Shown here: positions 1 through 5,175 of the stretch, one piece after another
Position numbering within the stretch: position 1 is the stretch's first letter
Layout of the letters: every line of letters starts with the position of its first letter
Assembly (NCBI GenBank): GCA_964538565.1
Contig: CAZIGW010000333.1
Span: 1-5,175 of the forward strand
Reading direction: 5' to 3'
From: CAYVBN01 sp964538565
Lineage (GTDB): Bacteria; Pseudomonadota; Alphaproteobacteria; Rhizobiales; Xanthobacteraceae
DNA length: 5,175 bases
Made by a program: the position numbers and the translations under genes
The notes under the pieces: generated by a model
The model's database searches: none
Told to the model about the DNA's origin: nothing
Seen by the model: the letters and a program-made list of their open reading frames with translations, nothing else

Positions 1-1221
1 ACGCTCGAGCGTCCGCTGGTGGCCGTGCTCGCCCGCATGGAAGGGCGCGGCATCTCGATCGACCGCCAGACCCGGTCGCGTCTCTCCGGCGAGTTCGCGC
101 AGCGCGCCGGCGCGCTCGAGGAGGAGATCCGCCAGCTCGCCGGCGAGCCGCTCAACCCGGGCAGCCCGAAGCAGATCGGCGACATCCTGTTCGGCAAGAT
201 GGGCCTGCCGGGCGGCAAGAAGACCAAGACCGGCGCCTGGTCGACGTCGGCCTCGGTGCTGGAAGACCTGGCCGAAGAGGGCCATGCGTTGCCGCGCCGG
301 CTGCTCGACTGGCGGCAGGTATCGAAGCTCAAGTCGACGTACACGGACGCGCTGCCGGGCTTCGTGCACCCGCGCACGCACCGCGTCCACACCTGCTACG
401 CGCTCGCCGCGACCACGACCGGGCGGCTGTCCTCCTCCGAGCCCAACCTGCAGAACATTCCGATCCGCACCGAGGAGGGCCGCAAGATCCGCCGTGCCTT
501 CGTGGCGGAGCCCGGCATGAAGCTGATCTCGGCCGAATATTCGCAGATCGAGCTGCGGCTGCTCGCCGAGATCGCCGACATTCCGGCGCTCAAGCAGGCG
601 TTCCGGGAAGGGCTCGACATTCACGCGATGACGGCTTCCGAGATGTTCGGAGTGCCGGTCGCCGGCATGCCGGGCGAGGTGCGCCGGCGCGCCAAGGCGA
701 TCAACTTCGGCATCATCTACGGAATCTCGGCCTTCGGGCTTGCCAACCAGCTCGGCATCGCGCGCGAGGAGGCTGCGGCCTACATCAAGAAATACTTCGA
801 GCGCTTTCCCGGCATCCGCGACTACATGGAGAGCACCAAGGAGTTCTGCCGCAAGAACGGTTACGTGCTCACGCTGTTCGGCCGCAAGTGCCACTATCCG
901 GAAATCGCCAATTCCAATCCCTCGATCCGCGCGTTCAACGAACGCGCGGCGATCAACGCGCGCCTGCAGGGCACCGCCGCCGACATCATCCGGCGCGCCA
1001 TGGCGCGGATGGAGGCCGCGCTCGAGGCAAGCAGGCTGTCGGCGCGCATGCTGCTCCAGGTGCACGACGAACTCGTGTTCGAAGCGCCCGAGGAAGAGGT
1101 CGCGGCCACCCTGCCGGTCGTCACCCGGGTGATGGAAGGCGCGGCAATGCCCGCCGTCAGCCTCTCGGTGCCGCTGCATGTCGATGCGCATGCTGCGGAT
1201 AACTGGGAGGAGGCGCACTGA
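1..1221 (+). CDS. polA: DNA polymerase I, C-terminal polymerase domain (5'-truncated by window edge)
   Basis: This is the last 406 residues of family A DNA polymerase I, which fills gaps during repair and replaces Okazaki primers. The frame is open from base 1 (TLERPLVAVLARMEGRGI, matching the start of the Klenow polymerase domain), so the GTG at 19 is not the true start; the exonuclease domains lie outside the window. Visible landmarks are KLKSTYTD in the thumb, TTTGRLSSSEPNLQNIP, motif A (529-561), motif B RRRAKAINFGIIYG (682-723, with the Lys, Phe and Tyr equivalent to E. coli K758, F762 and Y766) and motif C QVHDELVFE (about 1057-1083), ending NWEEAH like E. coli NWDQAH. Motif A reads SAEYSQIELR: the metal-binding Asp (E. 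coli D705) is Glu, codon GAA at 535-537, and the usual LAH is LAE. The frame is otherwise intact. Identification is secure; how active the enzyme is remains open. Confidence 0.97.
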   Translation, partial: TLERPLVAVLARMEGRGISIDRQTRSRLSGEFAQRAGALEEEIRQLAGEPLNPGSPKQIGDILFGKMGLPGGKKTKTGAWSTSASVLEDLAEEGHALPRRLLDWRQVSKLKSTYTDALPGFVHPRTHRVHTCYALAATTTGRLSSSEPNLQNIPIRTEEGRKIRRAFVAEPGMKLISAEYSQIELRLLAEIADIPALKQAFREGLDIHAMTASEMFGVPVAGMPGEVRRRAKAINFGIIYGISAFGLANQLGIAREEAAAYIKKYFERFPGIRDYMESTKEFCRKNGYVLTLFGRKCHYPEIANSNPSIRAFNERAAINARLQGTAADIIRRAMARMEAALEASRLSARMLLQVHDELVFEAPEEEVAATLPVVTRVMEGAAMPAVSLSVPLHVDAHAADNWEEAH

Positions 1222-1250
1222 GGCGTTGGCCGGCTGGGGCGTTGGTGTTA

Positions 1251-1280
1251 GCTACGGGCCGTCCAAGGAGCGGAAATTCC
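1251..1280 (+). repeat. Upstream element shared with the 5120 region, copy 1 (before pyrE)
   Basis: GCTACGGGCCGT (1251-1262) is followed after 5 bases by GAGCGGAAATTCC (1268-1280), which abuts the pyrE ATG. The same 12-mer occurs at 5120-5131, followed after 1 base by GAGCGGGCATTCC (5133-5145). In total 23 of 25 aligned bases match, apart from a 4-base length difference. The pyrE ribosome site lies inside this copy. Confidence 0.45.
1265..1270 (+). promoter_or_regulatory. Ribosome binding site of pyrE
   Basis: AAGGAG lies 10 bases before the ATG at 1281. It is the only good Shine-Dalgarno match in the polA-pyrE gap and decides the pyrE start in favour of ATG 1281 over the in-frame TTG at 1242, which has no such site at a suitable distance. 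Confidence 0.75.
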
Positions 1281-1901
1281 ATGCCCGTCACGTCGAGATC
1301 GCCGAACCCTGCGCGCGCGCCGTCGCTGCATGCGCTCGCCGAACCCGCGCTCGCCCGCGCCCGCCTCGCCGACATCATTCATGCTCGCTCGTTCGGCTAT
1401 GGCGACGTCACGCTGGCGTCCGGCCGCAAGAGCCATTTCTATTTCAACCTCAAGCCGACCATGCTCGACGCCGAAGGCGCGGCGCTGCTCGCCCAGCTCA
1501 CGCTGGCGGCGGTCGCCGGTCAGGGCATCGATTACGTGGGCGGGCTCGAGATGGGTGCGGTGCCGATCGCCGGCGCCATCGCGCAGCTGAGCTTCATGAC
1601 CGGCGCGCCGATCCGCGCCTTCTTCGTGCGCAAGAAGCCCAAGGAGCATGGCGCCAAGCTGACGGTCGAAGGCCTCGCGCCGGGCGAGACGCTCGTCGGC
1701 AAGCGCGTCGTCGTCGTCGAGGACGTCACCACCACCGGCGGTTCGTCGATGAAGGCGGTCGAGGCGGTGAAGGATTCGGGCGGAGAGGTCGCCTTCGTGC
1801 TGTCGATCGTGGACCGCGAGGAGGGCGCGACGGAGGCGTTCGCCGCGGCGGGGCTCGAGTTCCGCGCGCTCTATCGGGCGTCCGAATTCCTTGGCCGCTG
1901 A
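1281..1901 (+). CDS. pyrE: Orotate phosphoribosyltransferase
   Basis: This cytosolic enzyme joins orotate to PRPP to give orotidine 5'-monophosphate and pyrophosphate, the fifth step of de novo UMP synthesis. The 206-residue product is close to the family's usual length (E. coli 213). It shows SGRKSHFYFN (residues 47-56), the mobile catalytic loop RKKPKEHG (117-124, with the Lys and His residues that contact PRPP) and the type I phosphoribosyltransferase PRPP-binding signature VVVVEDVTTTGGS (143-155, acidic pair E147-D148). About 28 poorly conserved residues precede the domain. The ATG is chosen because AAGGAG sits 10 bases upstream. It follows polA on the same strand after 59 bases with no obvious terminator, so co-transcription is possible. 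Its last 31 bases overlap the 3' end of the opposing glycosyltransferase gene. I see no leader peptide or attenuator of the enterobacterial pyrE type. Confidence 0.97.
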   Translation: MPVTSRSPNPARAPSLHALAEPALARARLADIIHARSFGYGDVTLASGRKSHFYFNLKPTMLDAEGAALLAQLTLAAVAGQGIDYVGGLEMGAVPIAGAIAQLSFMTGAPIRAFFVRKKPKEHGAKLTVEGLAPGETLVGKRVVVVEDVTTTGGSSMKAVEAVKDSGGEVAFVLSIVDREEGATEAFAAAGLEFRALYRASEFLGR

Positions 1902-2983
1902 GATCGCGCGCTGCGCGTGACGACCCGCGCATAGAATTCCTCGATCGCCGCCGCCGCACGTTCCGGCGCGAACGCCGAAAGGTCGTAGGCGAGGCGCCGC
2001 CGTTCGTTGCCTGAACCCCGCCGCAGCGCTTCGACGAGCGCATCGTCGTCCTCCGCCCCGACCCAGACGACGCGCGGATCGCTGACGAATTCGCGCGGCC
2101 CGTCCGTGCGCGTCAAGATCAGCGGGCAGCCGGCCGCCATCGCTTCGAGGATCGACAGGCCGAACGGCTCGAAGCGCGCCGCGCTCACGCAGACGTCGAA
2201 CCCGCCATAGAACGGCGTGACCTCCTCCTGCGCGCCGGCGAGCACGATGCGCGGATCGCCGGCGGCGAGCCGCCGCAGGTCCGCCATCTGCGATCCGTCA
2301 CCGACGATGACGAGCCGCACCGGTTCCTCGCCGCGCGGGAAGGCGCGGCGGAACGCCGCCACCAGCCGGTCCATTCCCTTTTCGGATTCGAGCCGGCCGA
2401 CGCTGCCGAACACCACGGTCGACTCGTCCGCGTTCCAGGCCCGGCGCAACGCAACGGCGGACTGCGCTGTCTTGGCGCAGCCGAGCGCGTGCGCGATACG
2501 GGACGGCAGCCAGTTCCATACGACGGCGATCTCGCCGGGATGATCCGCCGGAACGTGCGCGCGCTGCCAGGACGCAATGGCAATGAGGCCGTCGCACGTG
2601 CCATGCTCGGGCGGATCGTAGCGGAGATGCAGGGTGGCGACGTGAGGAATGCGGAGTGTCTGCGCTTGCCGGCCGACCCGGCGCGCCGCCGGGTTGAGAT
2701 GCGTGTGGACGAGATCGGGAGCGAAACGGCGGATCGCCCGTCGCGCCAGCGGCCGGTGCAGCACGGCGGGCGCCCAGGACGGCAGATGAAGAAGGCGCGG
2801 GGAGCCGGCGCGCGCTCCCGTTGCGGCGATCGCTTCCGCGAACCGGCTTGCGCACATCGAATGTCCTGCGACAAGGACCGCCACGTCGTGGCCGGCGCGC
2901 GCCTGCGCCAGCGCGAGCTCGATGCAGGAGCGCTCGCTGCCGTAGAAGCTTGGGCTCAGGATCGCGTGCAGGATTCTCATCAT
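1871..2983 (-). CDS. GT4-type glycosyltransferase (GT-B fold), acceptor unknown
   Basis: The 370-residue product looks like a retaining GT-B glycosyltransferase of family GT4, which moves a sugar from a nucleotide-sugar to a glycan or lipid, usually at the inner face of the cytoplasmic membrane. The N-terminal Rossmann half has the short Gly-loop region SFYGSERS (12-19) followed by a helix and AGHDVAVL (30-37), then DLVHTHLNP (90-98). The C-terminal half has FGSVGRLESEKGMDRL (192-207), IVGDGSQ (226-232) and the donor-site E-x7-E motif in EPFGLSILEAMAAG (E272 and E280). No membrane segment or signal peptide is evident. Two adjacent ATGs (2983 and 2980) are possible starts; a weak GGGGA lies just upstream and fits the second slightly better. 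The C-terminus is Arg-rich (TRSARSQRPRNSDAR) and runs into the 3' end of pyrE. Without neighbouring polysaccharide genes the sugar and acceptor cannot be named. Confidence 0.93.
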   Translation of the reverse strand: MMRILHAILSPSFYGSERSCIELALAQARAGHDVAVLVAGHSMCASRFAEAIAATGARAGSPRLLHLPSWAPAVLHRPLARRAIRRFAPDLVHTHLNPAARRVGRQAQTLRIPHVATLHLRYDPPEHGTCDGLIAIASWQRAHVPADHPGEIAVVWNWLPSRIAHALGCAKTAQSAVALRRAWNADESTVVFGSVGRLESEKGMDRLVAAFRRAFPRGEEPVRLVIVGDGSQMADLRRLAAGDPRIVLAGAQEEVTPFYGGFDVCVSAARFEPFGLSILEAMAAGCPLILTRTDGPREFVSDPRVVWVGAEDDDALVEALRRGSGNERRRLAYDLSAFAPERAAAAIEEFYARVVTRSARSQRPRNSDAR

Positions 2984-2993
2984 GTCCCCGACG

Positions 2994-3030
2994 TGCCGGG
3001 CCCGACCTTAAAGCATGACCGGGCCGGGCA
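2994..3030. repeat. Imperfect inverted repeat in the divergent spacer
   Basis: The arms TGCCGGGCCCG (2994-3004) and CGGGCCGGGCA (3020-3030) can pair over 11 positions with one G-G mismatch, around a 15-base loop. The left arm itself holds the palindrome CGGGCCCG (2997-3004). The repeat lies in the 57-base gap between the glycosyltransferase and antiporter starts, where an operator or a leader hairpin could act on either gene. In DNA this GC-rich it may also be chance. I see no clear -35/-10 pair in this gap for either direction. Confidence 0.3.
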
Positions 3031-3040
3031 GGCAGCGGAT

Positions 3041-4486
3041 TTGCGCGGGAAAGCGGCCCGCAGCCGAATCCGGACATGCACGGCCGCCACGCTTCTCGGC
3101 ACGCTGATGCTGCCGGGAACGGCGCAGGCCGCGGCTCCGCTCGACGGCGCGCAGATGGCTTGGCCGTGGGCGCTGCCCTTCGTCGGCATCCTGCTCTCGA
3201 TCGCGACCGGGCCGCTGATGTTTCCCAAGCTGTGGCACCGTCACTACGGCAAGATCGCGTTCCTCTGGGCGGTGCTGACGCTCTCGCCGCTCGCCGCGCT
3301 GCACGGCACGCCGGCGGCACTCGCCGCCTTCGTGCACGTCATGCTGGCGGACTACCTGAGCTTCATCGTGCTGCTGTTTGCGCTCTACGTGGTCGCCGGC
3401 GGAATCCTGGTGACCGGCCATCTGCGCGGAAACCCGCTGACCAACACGGCTCTGCTGGCGATCGGCACCCTGATCGCGAGCATGGTCGGCACCACCGGGG
3501 CCGCGATGATCCTCGTCCGGCCGCTGCTGCGGGCGAACAACTACCGCCTGCACAACGTTCACGTGGTGATCTTCTTCATCTTTCTCGTCGCCAACATCGG
3601 CGGCGCACTCTCGCCGCTCGGCGATCCGCCGCTGTTCGTCGGCTTCCTGCACGGCGTCCCGTTCTTCTGGACCACGCGCGAGCTGCTCTTCGAGACCGCG
3701 CTCGCCGCCGGGGTGCTGCTCGGCGTCTTCCTCCTGGTGGATCTGTGGTTCTACCGCCAGGATCGCCGCGTCAGCGTCGTCGGGGAGGCGATCGAGCCCG
3801 TATCGCTGCGGGTTCGCGGCCGGATCAACCTTGTGCTGATCGGCTTGATCATCGGGGCGATCCTCCTCTCGGCCTTCTGGAAGCCGGGCATTTCCTTCGA
3901 CGTCTACGGCACCGTTCTCGAACTGCAGAACCTCGTGCGCGACGGACTTCTCGTCGTGATTGCGCTGTTGTCGCTTGCGCTCACGCACGAGGAGCATCGC
4001 GAGGCGAACGGCTTCACCTGGGAGCCGATCCTGGAGGTCGCCAAGCTGTTCGCCGGCATTTTCGTCTGCATCATTCCGGTCCTGGCGATGCTCAAGGCCG
4101 GAAAAACCGGCAGCTTCGCCTGGCTGCTCGCCGCCGTCTCGGAGCCGGGCGGGGAGCCGCACCCGGTCGCCTACTTCTGGGTCACCGGGATGCTCTCGGC
4201 CTTCCTCGACAACGCGCCGACGTATCTGGTGTTCTTCGAGCTCGCCGGCGGCGATCCGCAGGTGTTGACCGGGGCGCTCGCCCGGGTGCTGTCGGCGATT
4301 TCCATGGGCGCGGTCTACATGGGGGCGCTCACCTACATCGGAAACGCACCGAACTTCATGGTGTACGCGATCGCCACCGAGCGCGGGGTGCGGATGCCGA
4401 GCTTCTTCGGCTACATGCTGTGGTCGTGCCTCGTGCTGCTGCCGGTGTTGGTCCTGCTCACCGTCGTTTCCGTCCTGCGCGCTTGA
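3041..4486 (+). CDS. Ion Transporter superfamily antiporter (CitMHS/NhaD-like sodium:proton antiporter)
   Basis: This polytopic inner-membrane transporter of 481 residues resembles proteins annotated as sodium:proton antiporter or putative citrate transporter. Hydrophobic segments fill residues about 43-60, 71-87, 95-123, 134-160, 173-202, 216-236, 263-279, 302-314, 333-351, 378-400, 411-445 and 457-478. Two related half-signatures fit the inverted-repeat fold of the superfamily: GTTGAAMIL with NIGGALSPLGDPPLFVGF (150-158, 185-202) and SAFLDNAPTYLVF with MGALTYIGNAPNFMVY (386-398, 427-442). The start is uncertain. TTG 3041 gives a basic N-terminus (RGKAARSRIR), a hydrophobic stretch and an AQA|A cleavage-like site (residue 30/31), as in relatives, but has only a weak ribosome site. 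ATG 3107 would cut into this signal; GTG 2993 is also in frame. It is divergent from the glycosyltransferase and its last 29 bases overlap the Rid gene. The ion or substrate is not shown by sequence alone. Confidence 0.9.
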   Translation: MRGKAARSRIRTCTAATLLGTLMLPGTAQAAAPLDGAQMAWPWALPFVGILLSIATGPLMFPKLWHRHYGKIAFLWAVLTLSPLAALHGTPAALAAFVHVMLADYLSFIVLLFALYVVAGGILVTGHLRGNPLTNTALLAIGTLIASMVGTTGAAMILVRPLLRANNYRLHNVHVVIFFIFLVANIGGALSPLGDPPLFVGFLHGVPFFWTTRELLFETALAAGVLLGVFLLVDLWFYRQDRRVSVVGEAIEPVSLRVRGRINLVLIGLIIGAILLSAFWKPGISFDVYGTVLELQNLVRDGLLVVIALLSLALTHEEHREANGFTWEPILEVAKLFAGIFVCIIPVLAMLKAGKTGSFAWLLAAVSEPGGEPHPVAYFWVTGMLSAFLDNAPTYLVFFELAGGDPQVLTGALARVLSAISMGAVYMGALTYIGNAPNFMVYAIATERGVRMPSFFGYMLWSCLVLLPVLVLLTVVSVLRA

Positions 4487-4964
4487 CGGCCGCGGCGCGC
4501 TGGCCTCGCGTTGGCCTCGCCCGGGCCGGCTTGGTCCGCGCCGGCTTGGGGCGGCTGCGCGCAGCGGAGAGCACGGCGACCGCCTCGACTTCGAGCAGCG
4601 CGCCCGGCCGCGCCAGCGCGGTGATCTGCAACGTGGTGCTCGCCGGAAGCGCCTGCTTGCCGAAATAAGCCTCGCGCACCTCGCGAAAGACCGGCAGGTG
4701 GGCGACGTCAACAAGATAGTTGTTGAGCTTCACGACCTGCCCGAGCCCGGCCCCGACGGCCGCGAGGGCCCGCTTGAGGTTCTCGAACGTCTGCACCGCC
4801 TGGGCGCGGAAGTCGCCGGCGCCGACGAGCTGGCCCGCCTGGTCGAGCGCAAGCTGGCCGGACACGTAGGCGACGCGTGCAGGTCCCGTGACCTCCACCA
4901 CGTGCGAATAGCTCGGGGGCGCGGACAGGGTCTTGGGATTGAGAAAGCGCACGCGCGCAGCCAT
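4458..4964 (-). CDS. Rid-family (YjgF/YER057c/UK114) protein with basic C-terminal tail
   Basis: This small cytosolic protein belongs to the RidA/YjgF fold, normally a trimer of about 130 residues with active sites between subunits; RidA itself hydrolyses reactive enamine/imine intermediates. Residues 1-133 match the domain: YSHVVEV (19-25), AYVSGQLALD (32-41), VQTFENLKRALAAVGAGLGQVVKLNNYLVD (about 57-86) and LLEVEAVAVL (123-132). Compared with E. coli RidA, Y17, S30 and E120 are kept (Y19, S35, E125), but N88 is Arg (R94) and R105 is Ser (S109, in PAST where RidA has PARS). Family knowledge links loss of that Arg with absence of imine deaminase activity, so this is probably one of the non-RidA Rid subgroups, and I give no symbol. 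Residues 134-168 form an extra tail with 15 Arg/Lys and no acidic residue. A strong ribosome site precedes the ATG. The 3' end overlaps the antiporter gene. Confidence 0.93.
   Translation of the reverse strand: MAARVRFLNPKTLSAPPSYSHVVEVTGPARVAYVSGQLALDQAGQLVGAGDFRAQAVQTFENLKRALAAVGAGLGQVVKLNNYLVDVAHLPVFREVREAYFGKQALPASTTLQITALARPGALLEVEAVAVLSAARSRPKPARTKPARARPTRGQRAAAVKRAGRKRR
4501..4549. repeat. Short direct repeats within the Rid tail coding region
   Basis: GCCGGCTTGG occurs at 4525-4534 and 4540-4549, a 15-base period that encodes the repeated KPAR in the tail (residues 140-148). TGGCCTCGC occurs at 4501-4509 and 4512-4520, an 11-base period that is out of frame with itself. They suggest that the tail grew or varies by small duplications. 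Confidence 0.6.
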
Positions 4965-4970
4965 AGGGGT

Positions 4971-4977
4971 CTCCTTT
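4971..4977 (-). promoter_or_regulatory. Ribosome binding site of the Rid-family gene
   Basis: Read on the minus strand, AAAGGAG stands 6 bases before the ATG at 4964. This is a near-ideal Shine-Dalgarno sequence and spacing, and it fixes the start of the Rid gene. Confidence 0.8.
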
Positions 4978-5060
4978 CGAGTGATGCGGGTCCGTGCCTG
5001 CTTCTTTCCGGACGGATCGCGGGGCCGACTATAGAGGGAAGAACGCCGCGGCGCGCTTGC

Positions 5061-5146
5061 TTGACTTGGGCATTCCCATGCCGGAGCCTGCGGCCGTGTC
5101 GGGGGCTGGATTCAAGGTCGCTACGGGCCGTTGAGCGGGCATTCCC
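5061..5146 (+). repeat. Imperfect direct repeat, two copies 70 bases apart
   Basis: The copies are TTGACTTGGGCATTCCC (5061-5077) and TTGAGCGGGCATTCCC (5131-5146). They share TTGA and an identical ten-base GGGCATTCCC, with 3 versus 2 bases between. Both lie ahead of the gene starting at 5164, so they could be binding sites of a regulator. The shared decamer has the partial symmetry GGGnATnCCC. Confidence 0.45.
5120..5145 (+). repeat. Upstream element shared with the 1251 region, copy 2 (before the gene at 5164)
   Basis: This is the second copy: GCTACGGGCCGT (5120-5131), one base, then GAGCGGGCATTCC (5133-5145), ending 18 bases before the next start codon. Its right half overlaps the second copy of the TTGA/GGGCATTCCC repeat. 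Confidence 0.45.
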
Positions 5147-5163
5147 GGCCCTGAGAGGAACCC

Positions 5164-5175
5164 ATGGCCGGCGAA
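5164..5175 (+). CDS. Start of an unidentified gene, cut by the window edge
   Basis: Only ATG GCC GGC GAA (MAGE) is visible, so no function can be given. The start is supported by GAGAGGAA (5153-5160), whose AGGA core lies 4 bases before the ATG, and by an in-frame TGA at 5152-5154 that rules out any start further upstream. It is divergent from the Rid gene. Confidence 0.45.

Larger units (their letters stand above)
4965..5163. other. Intergenic region between the divergent Rid gene and the gene at 5164
   Basis: These 199 bases should carry the control signals of both divergent genes. They contain the Rid ribosome site, a CTATAG (5029-5034), a 10-base palindrome CGCCGCGGCG (5044-5053), a TTGACT (5061-5066) and the repeats listed separately. 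I could not pair a convincing -35 and -10 at normal spacing on either strand, and I see no RNA gene or additional small coding region with a ribosome site here. Confidence 0.6.

Noticed and set aside
1242..1280. TTG 1242 as the pyrE start, adding 13 residues
   Set aside because: No ribosome site precedes it at a suitable distance, whereas ATG 1281 has AAGGAG 10 bases upstream and already gives a normal-length enzyme.
1222..1280. Terminator between polA and pyrE
   Set aside because: The gap has a short direct repeat (GGCGTTGG twice) but no stable stem followed by a T-run.
1178..2014. A 278-codon plus-strand frame overlapping the end of polA and all of pyrE
   Set aside because: It is the shifted frame of pyrE, Arg-rich and without domains; the pyrE frame has full orotate phosphoribosyltransferase motifs.
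2489..3040. Upstream extension of the antiporter frame across the glycosyltransferase gene
   Set aside because: The frame stays open only because stop codons are rare in antisense GC-rich DNA. The translation has no transporter character until about 3041 and overlaps a well-supported minus-strand gene.
2298..3320. A 340-codon minus-strand frame over the glycosyltransferase and antiporter starts
   Set aside because: It is Arg/Ala/Pro-rich shadow sequence with no motif; the glycosyltransferase is encoded in another minus-strand frame.
3076..4668. A 530-codon plus-strand frame starting at ATG 3076
   Set aside because: The translation is Arg/Ala/His/Pro-rich low-complexity sequence, a shifted-frame shadow of the antiporter.
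3008..4714. A 568-codon minus-strand open frame antisense to the antiporter
   Set aside because: It is rich in Arg, Gln, Asp, His and Glu with no recognisable domain, as expected for the antisense frame of a GC-rich membrane protein gene. The plus strand encodes a clear transporter with family motifs.
1871..4964. The glycosyltransferase, antiporter and Rid genes as a novel functional system
   Set aside because: They alternate in strand, share no evident substrate or pathway and each belongs to a common family. Neighbouring position alone does not support a joint function.
5029..5066. Promoter built from CTATAG (5029-5034) or TTGACT (5061-5066)
   Set aside because: Neither hexamer has a reasonable partner at 16-18 base spacing on either strand, so the matches are isolated.

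Overview
This window looks like a chromosomal segment of a high-GC alphaproteobacterium, probably of the Hyphomicrobiales/Rhodospirillales kind. The pointers are the G/C-rich third codon positions, the alphaproteobacterial style of PyrE (SGRKSHFYFN and RKKPKEHG blocks) and of the PolA polymerase domain (DIHAMTASEMFGVPV), and the form of the membrane transporter. The taxonomic call comes from remembered family sequence patterns, not from a search.

Layout from left to right: the 3' end of polA on the plus strand (1-1221; polymerase domain only, the gene starts outside the window); pyrE on the plus strand (1281-1901); a GT4-type glycosyltransferase on the minus strand (1871-2983), whose 3' end overlaps the end of pyrE; a 57-base divergent spacer; an Ion Transporter superfamily antiporter (CitMHS/NhaD-like) on the plus strand (about 3041-4486), with a signal-peptide-like N-terminus and a probable TTG start; a Rid-family (YjgF/UK114) gene on the minus strand (4458-4964), with a long basic C-terminal tail that overlaps the end of the antiporter gene; a 199-base intergenic region; and the first codons of another plus-strand gene at 5164.

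These genes do not form an obvious pathway. polA (DNA repair and Okazaki fragment processing) and pyrE (de novo pyrimidine synthesis) are co-directional and may share a transcript. The glycosyltransferase, antiporter and Rid genes alternate in strand and are probably transcribed separately. I see no mobile element, CRISPR array, tRNA/rRNA or toxin-antitoxin module, and no convincing new multi-gene system.

The points that stand out are within genes or at their edges. The catalytic motif A aspartate of PolA reads as glutamate. The Rid protein lacks the arginine used for imine deamination and carries a strongly basic 35-residue tail. Both convergent gene pairs overlap by about 30 bases. Short sequence elements recur upstream of pyrE and of the gene starting at 5164.
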